DNA from: Rhodobiaceae bacterium
GTDB taxonomy: Bacteria; Pseudomonadota; Alphaproteobacteria; Rhizobiales; Tepidamorphaceae
NCBI GenBank assembly: GCA_020637895.1
Contig: JACKJP010000002.1
Coordinates: 62,001-126,000 of the forward strand
Direction: 5' to 3'
DNA: 64,000 bases
In this document: piece by piece, positions 34,388 to 43,350 of the stretch
Position numbering within the stretch: the stretch's first letter is position 1
How the letters are laid out: every line of letters starts with the position of its first letter
The notes under the pieces: model-generated
Told to the model about the DNA's origin: nothing
Seen by the model: the letters and a program-made list of their open reading frames with translations, nothing else
The model's database searches: none
Program-made: the position numbers and the translations under genes

Positions 34388-35266
34388 ATGTTCGATATAC
34401 CGCTCAATCTAATTCTCGGTCAGATGGTCCTCGGCGTCGTCAACGGCGTCTTCTATGCGATCCTTTCGCTGGGACTTGCGATCATCTTCGGCCTGCTTGG
34501 CGTCATCAATTTTGCGCATGGCGTGTTCTTCATGCTCGGCGCCTACTGCGCCTACATGCTGCTCAACCTTCTCGGGCTCGGCTACTGGGAGGCGCTGATC
34601 CTCTCGCCGCTGATCGTCGGCGCGCTGGGCATCTTCGTTGAGATCTTCCTGATCCGGTTCCTCTACAAGCTCGATCACCTCTACGGCCTGCTGCTGACGA
34701 TGGGTCTCGCGCTGCTGGCCGAAGGCCTGGTCCGCATCCTGTTCGGGCCCCAGGGTATTCCCTACAGCATTCCGGAATCCCTGCGCGGCGCCTACAATCT
34801 CGGCTTCATGTTCCTGCCGGTCTACCGTGCCTGGGTCGTGGTCGCGGGTGTGATTCTGTGTCTTGCCACGTGGCTCATCATCGAGCGGACACCGCTTGGC
34901 GCCAAGCTCCGCGCGGCAACCGACAACCCGCAGCTGGTACAGGCATTCGGCATCAACGTTCCGATCATGCTGACCCTCACCTATGCGGCCGGCGTCGCGC
35001 TGGCGGCATTCGGCGGGGTGATGGCGGCACCGATCATCTCTGTCGATCCTTCCATGGGCACAACAATCGTGATCGTCGTCTTCGCGGTGGTCGTGATCGG
35101 CGGCATGGGTTCGATCCTGGGATCGATCGTGACCGGCCTTGGTCTCGGCGTGCTTGAAGGCTTTACCAAGGCAGTCTTTCCGGAGGCGGCTTCCACCGTC
35201 ATCTTCGTCGCAATGGCCATCGTTCTGGTGGCACGTCCGCGCGGTCTGTTTGGGAAAATGGCATGA
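34388..35266 (+). CDS. livH: Branched-chain amino acid-type ABC transporter permease (LivH-like)
   Basis: A 292-residue membrane protein with about eight hydrophobic segments. VVNGVFYAILSLGLAIIFGLLGVINFAHG at the N terminus is the LivH signature, and GVALAAFGGVMAAPI with VVVIGGMGSILGSIVTGLGLGVLEG lies near the C terminus. A longer frame from 33926 overlaps LivF and is rejected. It overlaps LivM by ATGA. Confidence 0.93.
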   Translation: MFDIPLNLILGQMVLGVVNGVFYAILSLGLAIIFGLLGVINFAHGVFFMLGAYCAYMLLNLLGLGYWEALILSPLIVGALGIFVEIFLIRFLYKLDHLYGLLLTMGLALLAEGLVRILFGPQGIPYSIPESLRGAYNLGFMFLPVYRAWVVVAGVILCLATWLIIERTPLGAKLRAATDNPQLVQAFGINVPIMLTLTYAAGVALAAFGGVMAAPIISVDPSMGTTIVIVVFAVVVIGGMGSILGSIVTGLGLGVLEGFTKAVFPEAASTVIFVAMAIVLVARPRGLFGKMA

Positions 35267-36258
35267 CGACTCTCGATTCAGCTTCCGAAACGAAAGATTT
35301 GCACGTGACCAAAGAGCCATATCAGATACTGGGCTTTACACGGGCGCGGCTGGTCTTCTTCCTGCTTTTCGTCGCCGTTGTCGCCATTGGCCCGATGGTG
35401 CTCTACCCGATCTTCCTGATGAAGGTTTACACCTTCATCATCTTCGCCTGCGCCTACAATCTGCTGCTCGGTTTCACCGGCCTGATGAGCTTCGGCCATG
35501 CGGCATTCTTCGGCATGGGGGCCTATCTTTGTGGGTGGACGGCCGTCAATCTTGGCCTGCCGCCATCGCTCGCCCTTCTGGCCGGCACCGCCATGGGCGC
35601 CGTGCTCGGCGCGATATTCGGCTGGGTCGCCATTCGCCGCACAGGCCTCTATTTCGCGATGATCACGCTGGCCCTTTCGCAGATGGTCTTCTTCATCTGC
35701 CTGCGCACGCCCTTCACCGGTGGCGAGGACGGCATTCAGGGCGTTCCGCGCGGCGATCTCTTCGGGTTCATCCCGCTGGGTTCCGATACCGTCCTTTACT
35801 GGACCATCGCGGTGATCACGCTGCTTGTCGTGGTGCTGTTCAACCGGATCATCCATTCGCCCTTCGGTCAGGTCCTGCGCGCTATCCGCAACAACCCCGT
35901 CAGGGCGCAGTCGCTCGGGTACAATGTCGACCGGTTCAAGCTGATCTCCTTCATCATTTCGGCCGGTCTTGCCGGATTTGCCGGAAGCCTGAAGACGATC
36001 GTCTTTGGCATTGCCACGCTGACCGACGTTTCACTCGTCCCGTCGACCGAAGTCGTGCTGATCAACCTGGTTGGCGGCATCGGGACGATCTTCGGGCCGG
36101 TCGTCGGCAGCTTCATCATCCTGTCGATCGAGCATTTCCTGGCTCCCTACGGCCCCTATATCTTTGTCTTCCAGGGCGTCGTTTTCATGTTCTTCGTCCT
36201 GATCTTCCGTCAGGGCCTGGTCGGCGAACTGCAGAAGCTGCTGAAGAAGCATCTCTAG
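35263..36258 (+). CDS. livM: Branched-chain amino acid-type ABC transporter permease (LivM-like)
   Basis: A 331-residue permease with a short hydrophilic N terminus, about ten hydrophobic segments, NLLLGFTGLMSFGHAAFFGMGAY and the cytoplasmic EAA-like loop VLRAIRNNPVRAQSLGYN. LVGGIGTIFGPVVGSF near 265-280 is also typical. It pairs with LivH. The LysR regulator of the gentisate cluster starts 148 bases further on in the same direction. Confidence 0.93.
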   Translation: MTTLDSASETKDLHVTKEPYQILGFTRARLVFFLLFVAVVAIGPMVLYPIFLMKVYTFIIFACAYNLLLGFTGLMSFGHAAFFGMGAYLCGWTAVNLGLPPSLALLAGTAMGAVLGAIFGWVAIRRTGLYFAMITLALSQMVFFICLRTPFTGGEDGIQGVPRGDLFGFIPLGSDTVLYWTIAVITLLVVVLFNRIIHSPFGQVLRAIRNNPVRAQSLGYNVDRFKLISFIISAGLAGFAGSLKTIVFGIATLTDVSLVPSTEVVLINLVGGIGTIFGPVVGSFIILSIEHFLAPYGPYIFVFQGVVFMFFVLIFRQGLVGELQKLLKKHL

Positions 36259-36405
36259 GCACCGTGATGTACTCCAGCCGGTCCCGGCGGCCCTGCCGCC
36301 GGGCCAAGGTGCAGGTGGCGCCGGCGATATCGCGTCTTTCGCGACGTGACGATTTCGTGTCATAGCGATAGCCATAAGAGCTGTTTGCAAGAGAGCGCAT
36401 CGCCC

Positions 36406-37389
36406 ATGGCCAGTCCGGACAAGCCGGAAAACCAACCCTTCTCGCTACCCGGCGACCGCACGCCGGCAATCGAGAAATTGCCCCGCATCGAACTGAGGCA
36501 GCTGCGCTATTTCCTGGCCGTGGCGGAAGAACTCAACTTCACGCGCGCCGCCGCTCGCATCGGTATCGCGCAACCACCGCTGAGCCAGCAGATCATCGCC
36601 CTTGAAGCACAACTAGGCGCGCAGCTTTTCGTTCGCTCGCGCCGTGCCGTATCGCTGACCCGCGAGGGCGAGGCGTTCGTCGCCTATGCCCGGCGCATCA
36701 TCAACGCGACCCAGACCGCTGCCGAGGTCATACAGTCCATATCGCGCGGCGAAGACGGTCCGTTGTCCATCGGCGCCATTTTTTCCTCGATCTATCTGGT
36801 CGCCCCCGTACTCCTCCCGGTCTTCAGCCAGCGGTTTCCCAAAGTCAGGCTGCAACTGCAGGAGATGACGATCTCCCAGCAGATCGCGGCATTGAACGAG
36901 GAGCAGATCGATGTCGGGATCTTGCGCGGGCCCGTGGCGGTCCCGGGCATTGAAACGCTCAAGCTGTTTGAAGAACGTTTCGTCGCGGTCGTGCCTTCAT
37001 CGAGCCCGCTGGCGAAACGCAAGAAGCTGAGTGTCGAGGAGATTGCCCGCGAGCCGCTGATACGGGTCTATCCCTCCGCCAACAGGGACTACAGCCGCCT
37101 CATGCTCGCCTCTCTGAGCGACGCAGGTTACAAACTCAACGTCGTCCAGGAAGTCATGGACACCCATACGCTCATCGGTCTCGTCGCCGCAGGCTTCGGC
37201 ATCTCAATGGTGCCGGCTTCCCTGCGCAAGATTCATATCGATGGCATCACCTATGTGGAAATCGACGGCGATACGCCGATGACCACGCTGCAGCTCGCCT
37301 GGCGCAGCGACTCCCCCTCCCCGATCCTGAAGCACTTCATCGCTGCGGCGACGGAACTTGCGCCTTCGCTCGGCAAGCCCGGCACCTGA
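36406..37389 (+). CDS. LysR family transcriptional regulator
   Basis: The 327-residue protein has the LysR helix-turn-helix (LRQLRYFLAVAEELNFTRAAARIGIAQPPLSQQIIALEAQLGAQLFVRSRR) and a periplasmic-binding-like effector domain. The start at 36406 gives a 26-residue leader before the HTH; a GTG at 36346 is less likely. LysR proteins usually activate an adjacent catabolic operon, so the gentisate genes from 37513 are the probable target. Unusually, it lies in the same direction, upstream, between the transporter and the catabolic genes. It may control both. Confidence 0.9.
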   Translation: MASPDKPENQPFSLPGDRTPAIEKLPRIELRQLRYFLAVAEELNFTRAAARIGIAQPPLSQQIIALEAQLGAQLFVRSRRAVSLTREGEAFVAYARRIINATQTAAEVIQSISRGEDGPLSIGAIFSSIYLVAPVLLPVFSQRFPKVRLQLQEMTISQQIAALNEEQIDVGILRGPVAVPGIETLKLFEERFVAVVPSSSPLAKRKKLSVEEIAREPLIRVYPSANRDYSRLMLASLSDAGYKLNVVQEVMDTHTLIGLVAAGFGISMVPASLRKIHIDGITYVEIDGDTPMTTLQLAWRSDSPSPILKHFIAAATELAPSLGKPGT

Positions 37390-37512
37390 GACCGGGCTCC
37401 CGATCAGGACCGGCTCAAATACTCCGATCGTCTTACCGTGCCTGCATTTCGTCTTGGACAGGTCTAACTGCGCTTTCTAGGGTCCGGCGATCGCAAAAGG
37501 CGGGAACGGACA

Positions 37513-39207
37513 ATGAAAAACAGCAAAACCAGCATCCTCATCATCGGCGCCGGCCCGGTCGGCCTTTCTCTTGCGGGAGATCTGGGCTGGCGTGGCGTGG
37601 ACTGCCGCCTGGTCGAGCGCAGCGACGGGGCCATCTTCCAGCCGAAGATGGACATGGTCGGCATCAGGACGATGGAGTTCTGCCGGCGTTGGGGGATCGT
37701 GGACTGGGTCGAAAACTCTCCCTATCCGCGCGACTATCCGCAGGACAATGTCTGGCTTGAATCGCTGACCGGATATGAATTCGGGCGCGAACCCATGGTC
37801 AGCAAGGACGAAGAGCCCAAGCCGCCCTACAGCCCGCAGAAGCGTGAGCGGTGCCCGCAGGACATGTTTGATCCGATCCTGAAGCGCTTTGCATCGCAAT
37901 TCCCGTCCGTCACTTTCAGCTACAAGACCGAATTCGTCAGCTTCGAGGAGAAGGAAGACGGGGTCGTGTGCCAGCTGCGCGATCTGGACACCGGCGAGAT
38001 CGAGACGGTCACCTGCGATTATCTCGTCGGCACCGATGGCGGCGCCAGCACGGTGCGCGAGCAGATGGGCATCAAGATGGAAGGCAAGCCGGTGCTCACC
38101 TTCACGACCAATGTCGTGTTCAAGTGCCGCGATCTGCCGAAGCTGCATGACAAGGGCAAGGCCTATCGCTTCATCTTCATCGGCCGCGAAGGCACATGGC
38201 TGACGATCGTTGCCATCGACGGCGCGGATCGCTGGCGCATGTCGATCGTCGGGTCTGAAGAAAAGCGGACCTACGGCGAGGAAGAAATTCGCGAGATCCT
38301 GTTCCGCGCGATGGGCAAGCCCTTCGACTACGAAATCGAATCGATCATGCCCTGGGTGCGGCGCCAGCTGGTGGCGGACGACTATCAGACCGAGCGGGTA
38401 TTTCTCGCCGGCGATTCCTGCCACCTCACCTCGCCTACCGGCGGCTTTGGCATGAATACCGGCATCGCCGATGCAGTCGACCTGTCCTGGAAACTCGCCG
38501 CTGTCGAGCAAGGCTGGGGCGGCAGGGAACTGCTGCGTTCCTATACGATCGAACGCCAGCCCGTCGCTGTCAGGGCGGTGACGGAAGCCGGCCGGAACCT
38601 CGGACGTATGCTCTCCGCCCGCACCAAGGCGCCGCCGGAAATTGCTTTCCAGCCCGGGCCTGAAGGCGACAAGGCGCGCAAGGAATATGGCGACTGGTAC
38701 ACCGAAACGATGAAGCCCGAATGGTATTCCAACGGCATCCATCTCGGCTTCAACTACTATCATTCGCCGGTCGTATGGCCCGATGGCACGACCGAGCCGC
38801 CGGACGAGATCAAGGACTTCGTGCAATATGGTCGCCCCGGCCACAGGGCACCGCATGTCTGGCTGAAAGACGGCAGCTCAACGCTCGATCACTTCGGCAA
38901 GGGCTTCGTGCTTGTCAAGACCGGCGGTGGAACAGGCAATGCCGACGACTTCGCGAAGGCGGCGGCTGCGCGGAAGATGCCGCTTGAGATCGTCGACTTC
39001 AGCAATGAAAAGGGCGTCCACGACGCCTACGGTGCCGCCTATTCGCTGGTCCGGCCTGACGGGCACGTTGCCTGGCGTGGCGACGCCATCCCCGCAGATT
39101 GCGGCGATGTCCTTGATGTCGTACGGGGTGTGAAGGCCTATCAGGGCCGCGAAGCCAGCACGGCCGGCCAGGAACGGCTGGCGCAGACCGCATCCGGGAG
39201 AGCTTGA
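37513..39207 (+). CDS. FAD-dependent aromatic ring monooxygenase (MhpA/TfdB/PheA-like)
   Basis: A 564-residue group A flavin monooxygenase: GAGPVG (12-17), a DYLVGTDGGASTVRE motif near 169-183 and a GDSCHLTSPTGGFGMNTGIADAVDLSWKLAA FAD site from residue 300. A C-terminal thioredoxin-like domain is typical of the phenol and 3-(3-hydroxyphenyl)propionate hydroxylase class. It adds one oxygen to a phenolic ring with NAD(P)H. Being 0 bases from the lyase gene and upstream of gentisate dioxygenase, it probably makes gentisate or a substituted gentisate from a hydroxybenzoate. Which hydroxybenzoate is unknown. Confidence 0.87.
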   Translation: MKNSKTSILIIGAGPVGLSLAGDLGWRGVDCRLVERSDGAIFQPKMDMVGIRTMEFCRRWGIVDWVENSPYPRDYPQDNVWLESLTGYEFGREPMVSKDEEPKPPYSPQKRERCPQDMFDPILKRFASQFPSVTFSYKTEFVSFEEKEDGVVCQLRDLDTGEIETVTCDYLVGTDGGASTVREQMGIKMEGKPVLTFTTNVVFKCRDLPKLHDKGKAYRFIFIGREGTWLTIVAIDGADRWRMSIVGSEEKRTYGEEEIREILFRAMGKPFDYEIESIMPWVRRQLVADDYQTERVFLAGDSCHLTSPTGGFGMNTGIADAVDLSWKLAAVEQGWGGRELLRSYTIERQPVAVRAVTEAGRNLGRMLSARTKAPPEIAFQPGPEGDKARKEYGDWYTETMKPEWYSNGIHLGFNYYHSPVVWPDGTTEPPDEIKDFVQYGRPGHRAPHVWLKDGSSTLDHFGKGFVLVKTGGGTGNADDFAKAAAARKMPLEIVDFSNEKGVHDAYGAAYSLVRPDGHVAWRGDAIPADCGDVLDVVRGVKAYQGREASTAGQERLAQTASGRA

Positions 39208-40149
39208 TTGAGTTACCTTGTACAAGAAGGCGCGAAGATCCACCCGCCGGGCGAGCAATTCAGGCAGTTGCTCGCAAGGCCTGAAATTCTGAGGTTGCCG
39301 GGCGCACAGAACGGCCTTGCAGCCCTTCAGGCAAAGGCTGCCGGTTTCAGCGCGGTGTATCTTTCAGGCGCCGCCATGTCGGCATCGATGGGATTGCCGG
39401 ATCTGGGCGTGCTGAACAAGGACGATATCTGCTTTTTCATCCGGCAGATCTATCGCGCTTCCGGTCTGCCGATCCTCGTCGACGGAGACACCGGATTCGG
39501 CGGTATCCTGAACGTGATCGACATGGTGCGCAGTTTTGAGGAAGCCGGCGCGGCGGCCGTGCAGATCGAAGATCAAAGCCTGCCCAAGAAGTGCGGTCAT
39601 CTGAACGACAAGAACCTCGTATCGCCTGAAGAAATGGCGGCAAAGGTTGCAGCGGCCGCTCGCGCCCGGACCCATCTGCAGATCGTCGCCCGCACGGACG
39701 CGGCCGCAAGCGAAGGCATAGATGGCGCGATCGCCAGGGCCCGGCTGTATGTGGAGGCCGGGGCAGACGCGATCTTCCCCGAAGCGCTCACGACGCGCGA
39801 CATGTTCGAGAAGTTCGCGGCCAGCATCGATGTGCCGCTACTGGCGAACATGACCGAGTTCGGCAAGACGCCCTATATGCCGGCAACCGACTTTGAAGCC
39901 ATGGGCTACAAGATGGTGATCTGGCCAGTCAGTTCGCTGCGTGTCGCCAACAAGGCCCAGGAAGCGCTCTACAATCATCTTGCCGAAAACGGCGAGACAC
40001 ATTCGCTTCTGGGCACCATGCAGACGCGCGCCGAGCTCTACGACCTGATCGGTTACAGCGATCACGAGGCGCTCGACGCCACGCTGCAAAAGACGATCAT
40101 GACCGAGGCCATGGGCCACGCTGCAAGAAAAGACGGCACGAAGGGCTGA
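39208..40149 (+). CDS. Isocitrate lyase/PEP mutase family protein (2-methylisocitrate lyase-like)
   Basis: The 313-residue protein shows PGAQNGLAALQAKAAGFSAVYLSGAAMSAS near 31-60, DGDTGFGG near 92-99 and the lyase loop QSLPKKCGHL (Lys127-His131), which distinguishes isocitrate-lyase-type members from PEP mutases. It begins with TTG directly after the previous stop, GGGAG lying 7 bases before, so translation is coupled. Possible reactions are cleavage of 2-methylisocitrate, 2,3-dimethylmalate or citramalate-like acids, or oxaloacetate decarboxylation. Its place inside a gentisate operon suggests cleavage of a C4-C6 product of the ring, which is unusual. Confidence 0.85.
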   Translation: MSYLVQEGAKIHPPGEQFRQLLARPEILRLPGAQNGLAALQAKAAGFSAVYLSGAAMSASMGLPDLGVLNKDDICFFIRQIYRASGLPILVDGDTGFGGILNVIDMVRSFEEAGAAAVQIEDQSLPKKCGHLNDKNLVSPEEMAAKVAAAARARTHLQIVARTDAAASEGIDGAIARARLYVEAGADAIFPEALTTRDMFEKFAASIDVPLLANMTEFGKTPYMPATDFEAMGYKMVIWPVSSLRVANKAQEALYNHLAENGETHSLLGTMQTRAELYDLIGYSDHEALDATLQKTIMTEAMGHAARKDGTKG

Positions 40150-40208
40150 ACGACCGGCGCGCGCGACGAGCGACGCGCCGCACTCACGACAAACAGGAGG
40201 AATTCGGC

Positions 40209-41255
40209 ATGGCCATGAATGTGATGACGGACGCGGACGCACGTACCGCGCTTTCCGAGGAGCTCGCCAAATACAATTCCCGCGTTGCGCAGCCGGACGA
40301 TCCGCCGCTGTTTACCCGCGAACCCAACTCTACCATGCAGGCCTGCCACTGGCGCTCTGCGGATCTGATGACGCTGCTCGACAAGATCGGCGCGGCGCTG
40401 AAGCTCGAACGCGGTGGCACACGCCGGACGCTGCGACTGACCAATCCGGGCCTGCCCTATGGCACGACGCCGACATTCTGGGCATCGATCCAGTATATTC
40501 GTCCCGGCGAGATCGCCGACGCCCATCGCCACACGGCGACCGCGCTTCGTTTCGTCATGCAGGGCGACGGTACCGACACGATCGTCGACGGCGATCAGTA
40601 TTTCATGAACGAGAACGACCTGGTGCTGACGCCAAGCTGGACATGGCATGACCATGAGCACAAGGGCGACAAGCCGATGATCTGGCTCGACGTGCTCGAC
40701 ATATCGCTGGTCAGATCGCTCCATGCGACCTTCTTTGAGGGCTCCGAAACGCCGCGCCAGCAGGTCAATGAAGTACCGGACCGGTCCTATCGCCAGTTCG
40801 GCAGCGGTATCATGCGACCGATGGGTTCCGACGCCCATCAGGGGCCGAGCCCGGTGCTGGCCTATACCTGGCCGCGGGTCGAGGACGCGATCATGCAGGC
40901 CTCCGCCCTTGAACCGAACGATTTCGACGACACATTTCTTGAGTATCAGAACCCGGTGACGGGTGGCCCCGCCCTGCCGACGATCGGCACCGCGATCCAG
41001 CGTCTGCGTCCCGGCTTCAAGGGCAAGCCGCACAAGCACACCGGCAGCGTCGTCTACTATGTCGTGCGCGGTTCGGGCCGCAGCGTCATGGGCGACAAGA
41101 CCTTTGACTGGGCGCGTGGCGATTTCCTCGCGCTGCCGCCATGGATGGCGCATTCGCATGCCAACGCATCGGACAAGGATGACGCGATCCTTTTCCAGGT
41201 CAACGATATACCGGTTCTGAAGGCGCTCGGCCTTTACCGCGAAGAAGCGGCGTGA
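40209..41255 (+). CDS. Gentisate 1,2-dioxygenase
   Basis: A 348-residue bicupin protein with IADAHRHTATALRFVMQG near 102-118 (His106, His108), SWTWHDHEHKG (His147, His149) and a second cupin near PHKHTGSVVYYVVRG. This matches gentisate dioxygenases, Fe(II) enzymes that open gentisate to maleylpyruvate with O2. AGGAGG precedes the ATG. It sits in the operon between the lyase and the FAH-family hydrolase. Salicylate or 1-hydroxy-2-naphthoate dioxygenases belong to the same family and cannot be excluded. Confidence 0.92.
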   Translation: MAMNVMTDADARTALSEELAKYNSRVAQPDDPPLFTREPNSTMQACHWRSADLMTLLDKIGAALKLERGGTRRTLRLTNPGLPYGTTPTFWASIQYIRPGEIADAHRHTATALRFVMQGDGTDTIVDGDQYFMNENDLVLTPSWTWHDHEHKGDKPMIWLDVLDISLVRSLHATFFEGSETPRQQVNEVPDRSYRQFGSGIMRPMGSDAHQGPSPVLAYTWPRVEDAIMQASALEPNDFDDTFLEYQNPVTGGPALPTIGTAIQRLRPGFKGKPHKHTGSVVYYVVRGSGRSVMGDKTFDWARGDFLALPPWMAHSHANASDKDDAILFQVNDIPVLKALGLYREEAA

Positions 41256-41277
41256 GCGGGAGCGCGAAAGCAACAAA

Positions 41278-42171
41278 ATGAAGATTGCAAGTTACAACGG
41301 CCACCGTCTGGGCATCATCGACGGTGACGACATTATCGATATTTCCGATCTCGCGGGCGTATCGCCGGAATTCTGGCCGCCGGTCGGCATGGTGAAACTC
41401 ATCGCCGGCTTCGAGGAGCTTGAGGCGACGATCAAGGAGCGGATCGCATCGGGCAGCCGCCTGCCGCTGAAAGACGTTCGGCTGGAAACGCCGGTGCCGT
41501 GGCCCAACAAGGTCATCGCTATTCCCGCCAACTATGTAGAGCACATCGAGGAAATGAAGACGGGGACCGGTCTTATCTCCCCGTTCAAGGCAAGCGGACA
41601 GGGCTTCTTTCTGAAATCCAATTCAAGCCTCAGCGGCCCCAACGATCCGATTATCGTGCCGAACATTCCGGGCCGCCAGATCCATCACGAGTGCGAGCTT
41701 GCGATCATCATCGGCAAGGGCGGGCGCGAAATCCCAAAGGACAAGGCGCTCGAGCATGTCTTCGGCTATTCATGCCTGATGGATATCGTTGTGCGCGGCA
41801 AGGAAGAGCGCGTCATGCGCAAATCCTACGACACGTTCTGCCCCGTCGGCCCCTATATCGTAACGCCCGACGAAGTGCCCCCGCATGATGACATCAATCT
41901 GGAATTGCGGGTGAACGGGGACGTCAAGCAGAAGGCCAATACGCGCAACATGATCATCGATATTCCGGAGATGATCTGCATGGCATCGGCCGTCATGACA
42001 CTCTATCCGGGAGACATCATCGCCAGCGGCACACCGTCCGGTGTCGGCCCGATCAAGGACGGAGATACGGTCAGCATCCATATTGACGGCGTCGGCGAGA
42101 TGTCGCTTGCCGTGAAGGGAAGCAATACCGGCATGCACCCGGTCTGGATCAAGGACGACGAGAAGGCCTAG
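41278..42171 (+). CDS. Fumarylacetoacetate hydrolase family protein (fumarylpyruvate/maleylpyruvate hydrolase)
   Basis: A 297-residue FAH-fold protein with the metal ligands IHHECELAI (Glu138, Glu140) and CLMDIVVR (Asp169), and MTLYPGDIIASGTPSGVGPI near 217-236. In gentisate pathways this hydrolyses fumarylpyruvate or maleylpyruvate to pyruvate and a C4 diacid. No glutathione-dependent maleylpyruvate isomerase is seen nearby, so either the protein cleaves maleylpyruvate directly or an isomerase is elsewhere. The gene is convergent with the PrpF-like gene, 12 bases away. Confidence 0.9.
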   Translation: MKIASYNGHRLGIIDGDDIIDISDLAGVSPEFWPPVGMVKLIAGFEELEATIKERIASGSRLPLKDVRLETPVPWPNKVIAIPANYVEHIEEMKTGTGLISPFKASGQGFFLKSNSSLSGPNDPIIVPNIPGRQIHHECELAIIIGKGGREIPKDKALEHVFGYSCLMDIVVRGKEERVMRKSYDTFCPVGPYIVTPDEVPPHDDINLELRVNGDVKQKANTRNMIIDIPEMICMASAVMTLYPGDIIASGTPSGVGPIKDGDTVSIHIDGVGEMSLAVKGSNTGMHPVWIKDDEKA

Positions 42172-42183
42172 CTGCTATATCGC

Positions 42184-43338
42184 CTAGCCGGCGACGTAGA
42201 CCTCTCCGCGCATCAGTCGGCGCTGAGTACGCAAAACCGTTGCCTCGACGGCGAACACCTCGCCGTCCTTTTCGGTAACGGTCGCCGAGACAATCAGTAT
42301 CCCAGAAGGGTGGCCGATGCGGAAATCGCCATCGCCCAGCCCCTTCACCGTCACGACCGATCCGGGAATGCGCGCCGCGACCGCCATGCACATCGCGCCC
42401 GTCATGGGCGTTGCCTTGTGCGGTTGTCCCGATGAAACAAACTGGACGCAGGCATCGACCTCCCCGGCGCCGATCTTCTGGCCGGAGAAGGCCGTGAAAT
42501 CCGCCGGTGCGAAGACAATGGCGACGAGCGGCAGGTTGAGCATGGACGTCCGTGCCGTATTGCGATCGCTCACCAATCCCATCGCCTCAGCCGCGGCGAC
42601 CCGTATGTCCTCGTAAAGCGCCAGCGATTCGGCTGAATGAATGGCCTTGTCGGACGGCGAATAGGTGCCGAAGCCGAGATCGGAACCGCGGACGAAGACG
42701 ACGGGATTTGCAACATCGACGAGCGACGCCTCGACCGTGCGCCCGCTATCAAGCTTAAGCAACTCGCTGGCCTTGCCGGTCGGCAACAGTTTGCCAGTGG
42801 CCGCGCCGCCCGGTTCCAGAAACGAAAGCCTGATCGGTGCGCCGGTACCCGACACCCCGTCAATGGCAACATCGCCCTCGGTTACCGCCTTGCCGTTGGA
42901 AACGGCAAAGCGCGACACGATGATCTTCTTGGTATTCGTGTTGTAGATGCGGACTTCGGCCGTATCGCCATCCGGTTTGACGATGCCCTCGTCGATGGCG
43001 AAGGGCCCGATGGCAGAAGATATGTTGCCGCAATTTCCGCCATAGCCGACCACCGCCTTGTCGATCAGGACCTGACCGAAGGTATAGTCGACATCAGCGT
43101 CATCGCGCGACGATGGCCCGACGACGGCAACCTTCGACAACGACGAGATGCCGCCGCCCATGCCATCGAGCTGCCGGCCCGAGGGATCGGGGCTGCCCAT
43201 CGCGCTGAGAAAAATGCCGTCCCAGGCGCCGGTATTGTCAGGCGCCTGGCCGGCCGGCAGGTCGTCCCGGCGAAACACCAGCGCCTTGCTGGTGCCACCA
43301 CGCACGAAGACCGTAGGTACCGGCCGCTGGGTCATCAC
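42184..43338 (-). CDS. PrpF-family isomerase/tautomerase (2-methylaconitate isomerase/4-oxalomesaconate tautomerase-like)
   Basis: The 384-residue protein has VFVRGGTSKALVF near 10-22, GMGGGISSLSKVAVVG near 59-74 and GGNCGNISSAIGPFA near 99-113, the diaminopimelate-epimerase-fold PrpF signature. Relatives move double bonds in unsaturated tricarboxylic or dicarboxylic acids by proton transfer. It faces the gentisate operon and is last in a leftward operon after a CoA transferase and an acyl-CoA dehydrogenase. A role in isomerising a citraconate/itaconate/mesaconate-type intermediate, or maleylpyruvate itself, is possible. Confidence 0.87.
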   Translation of the reverse strand: MMTQRPVPTVFVRGGTSKALVFRRDDLPAGQAPDNTGAWDGIFLSAMGSPDPSGRQLDGMGGGISSLSKVAVVGPSSRDDADVDYTFGQVLIDKAVVGYGGNCGNISSAIGPFAIDEGIVKPDGDTAEVRIYNTNTKKIIVSRFAVSNGKAVTEGDVAIDGVSGTGAPIRLSFLEPGGAATGKLLPTGKASELLKLDSGRTVEASLVDVANPVVFVRGSDLGFGTYSPSDKAIHSAESLALYEDIRVAAAEAMGLVSDRNTARTSMLNLPLVAIVFAPADFTAFSGQKIGAGEVDACVQFVSSGQPHKATPMTGAMCMAVAARIPGSVVTVKGLGDGDFRIGHPSGILIVSATVTEKDGEVFAVEATVLRTQRRLMRGEVYVAG

Positions 43339-43350
43339 TTTCTTCCTCTG

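Noticed and set aside
37477..38856. 459-codon minus-strand frame
   Set aside because: Antisense to the flavin monooxygenase, which has all expected motifs.
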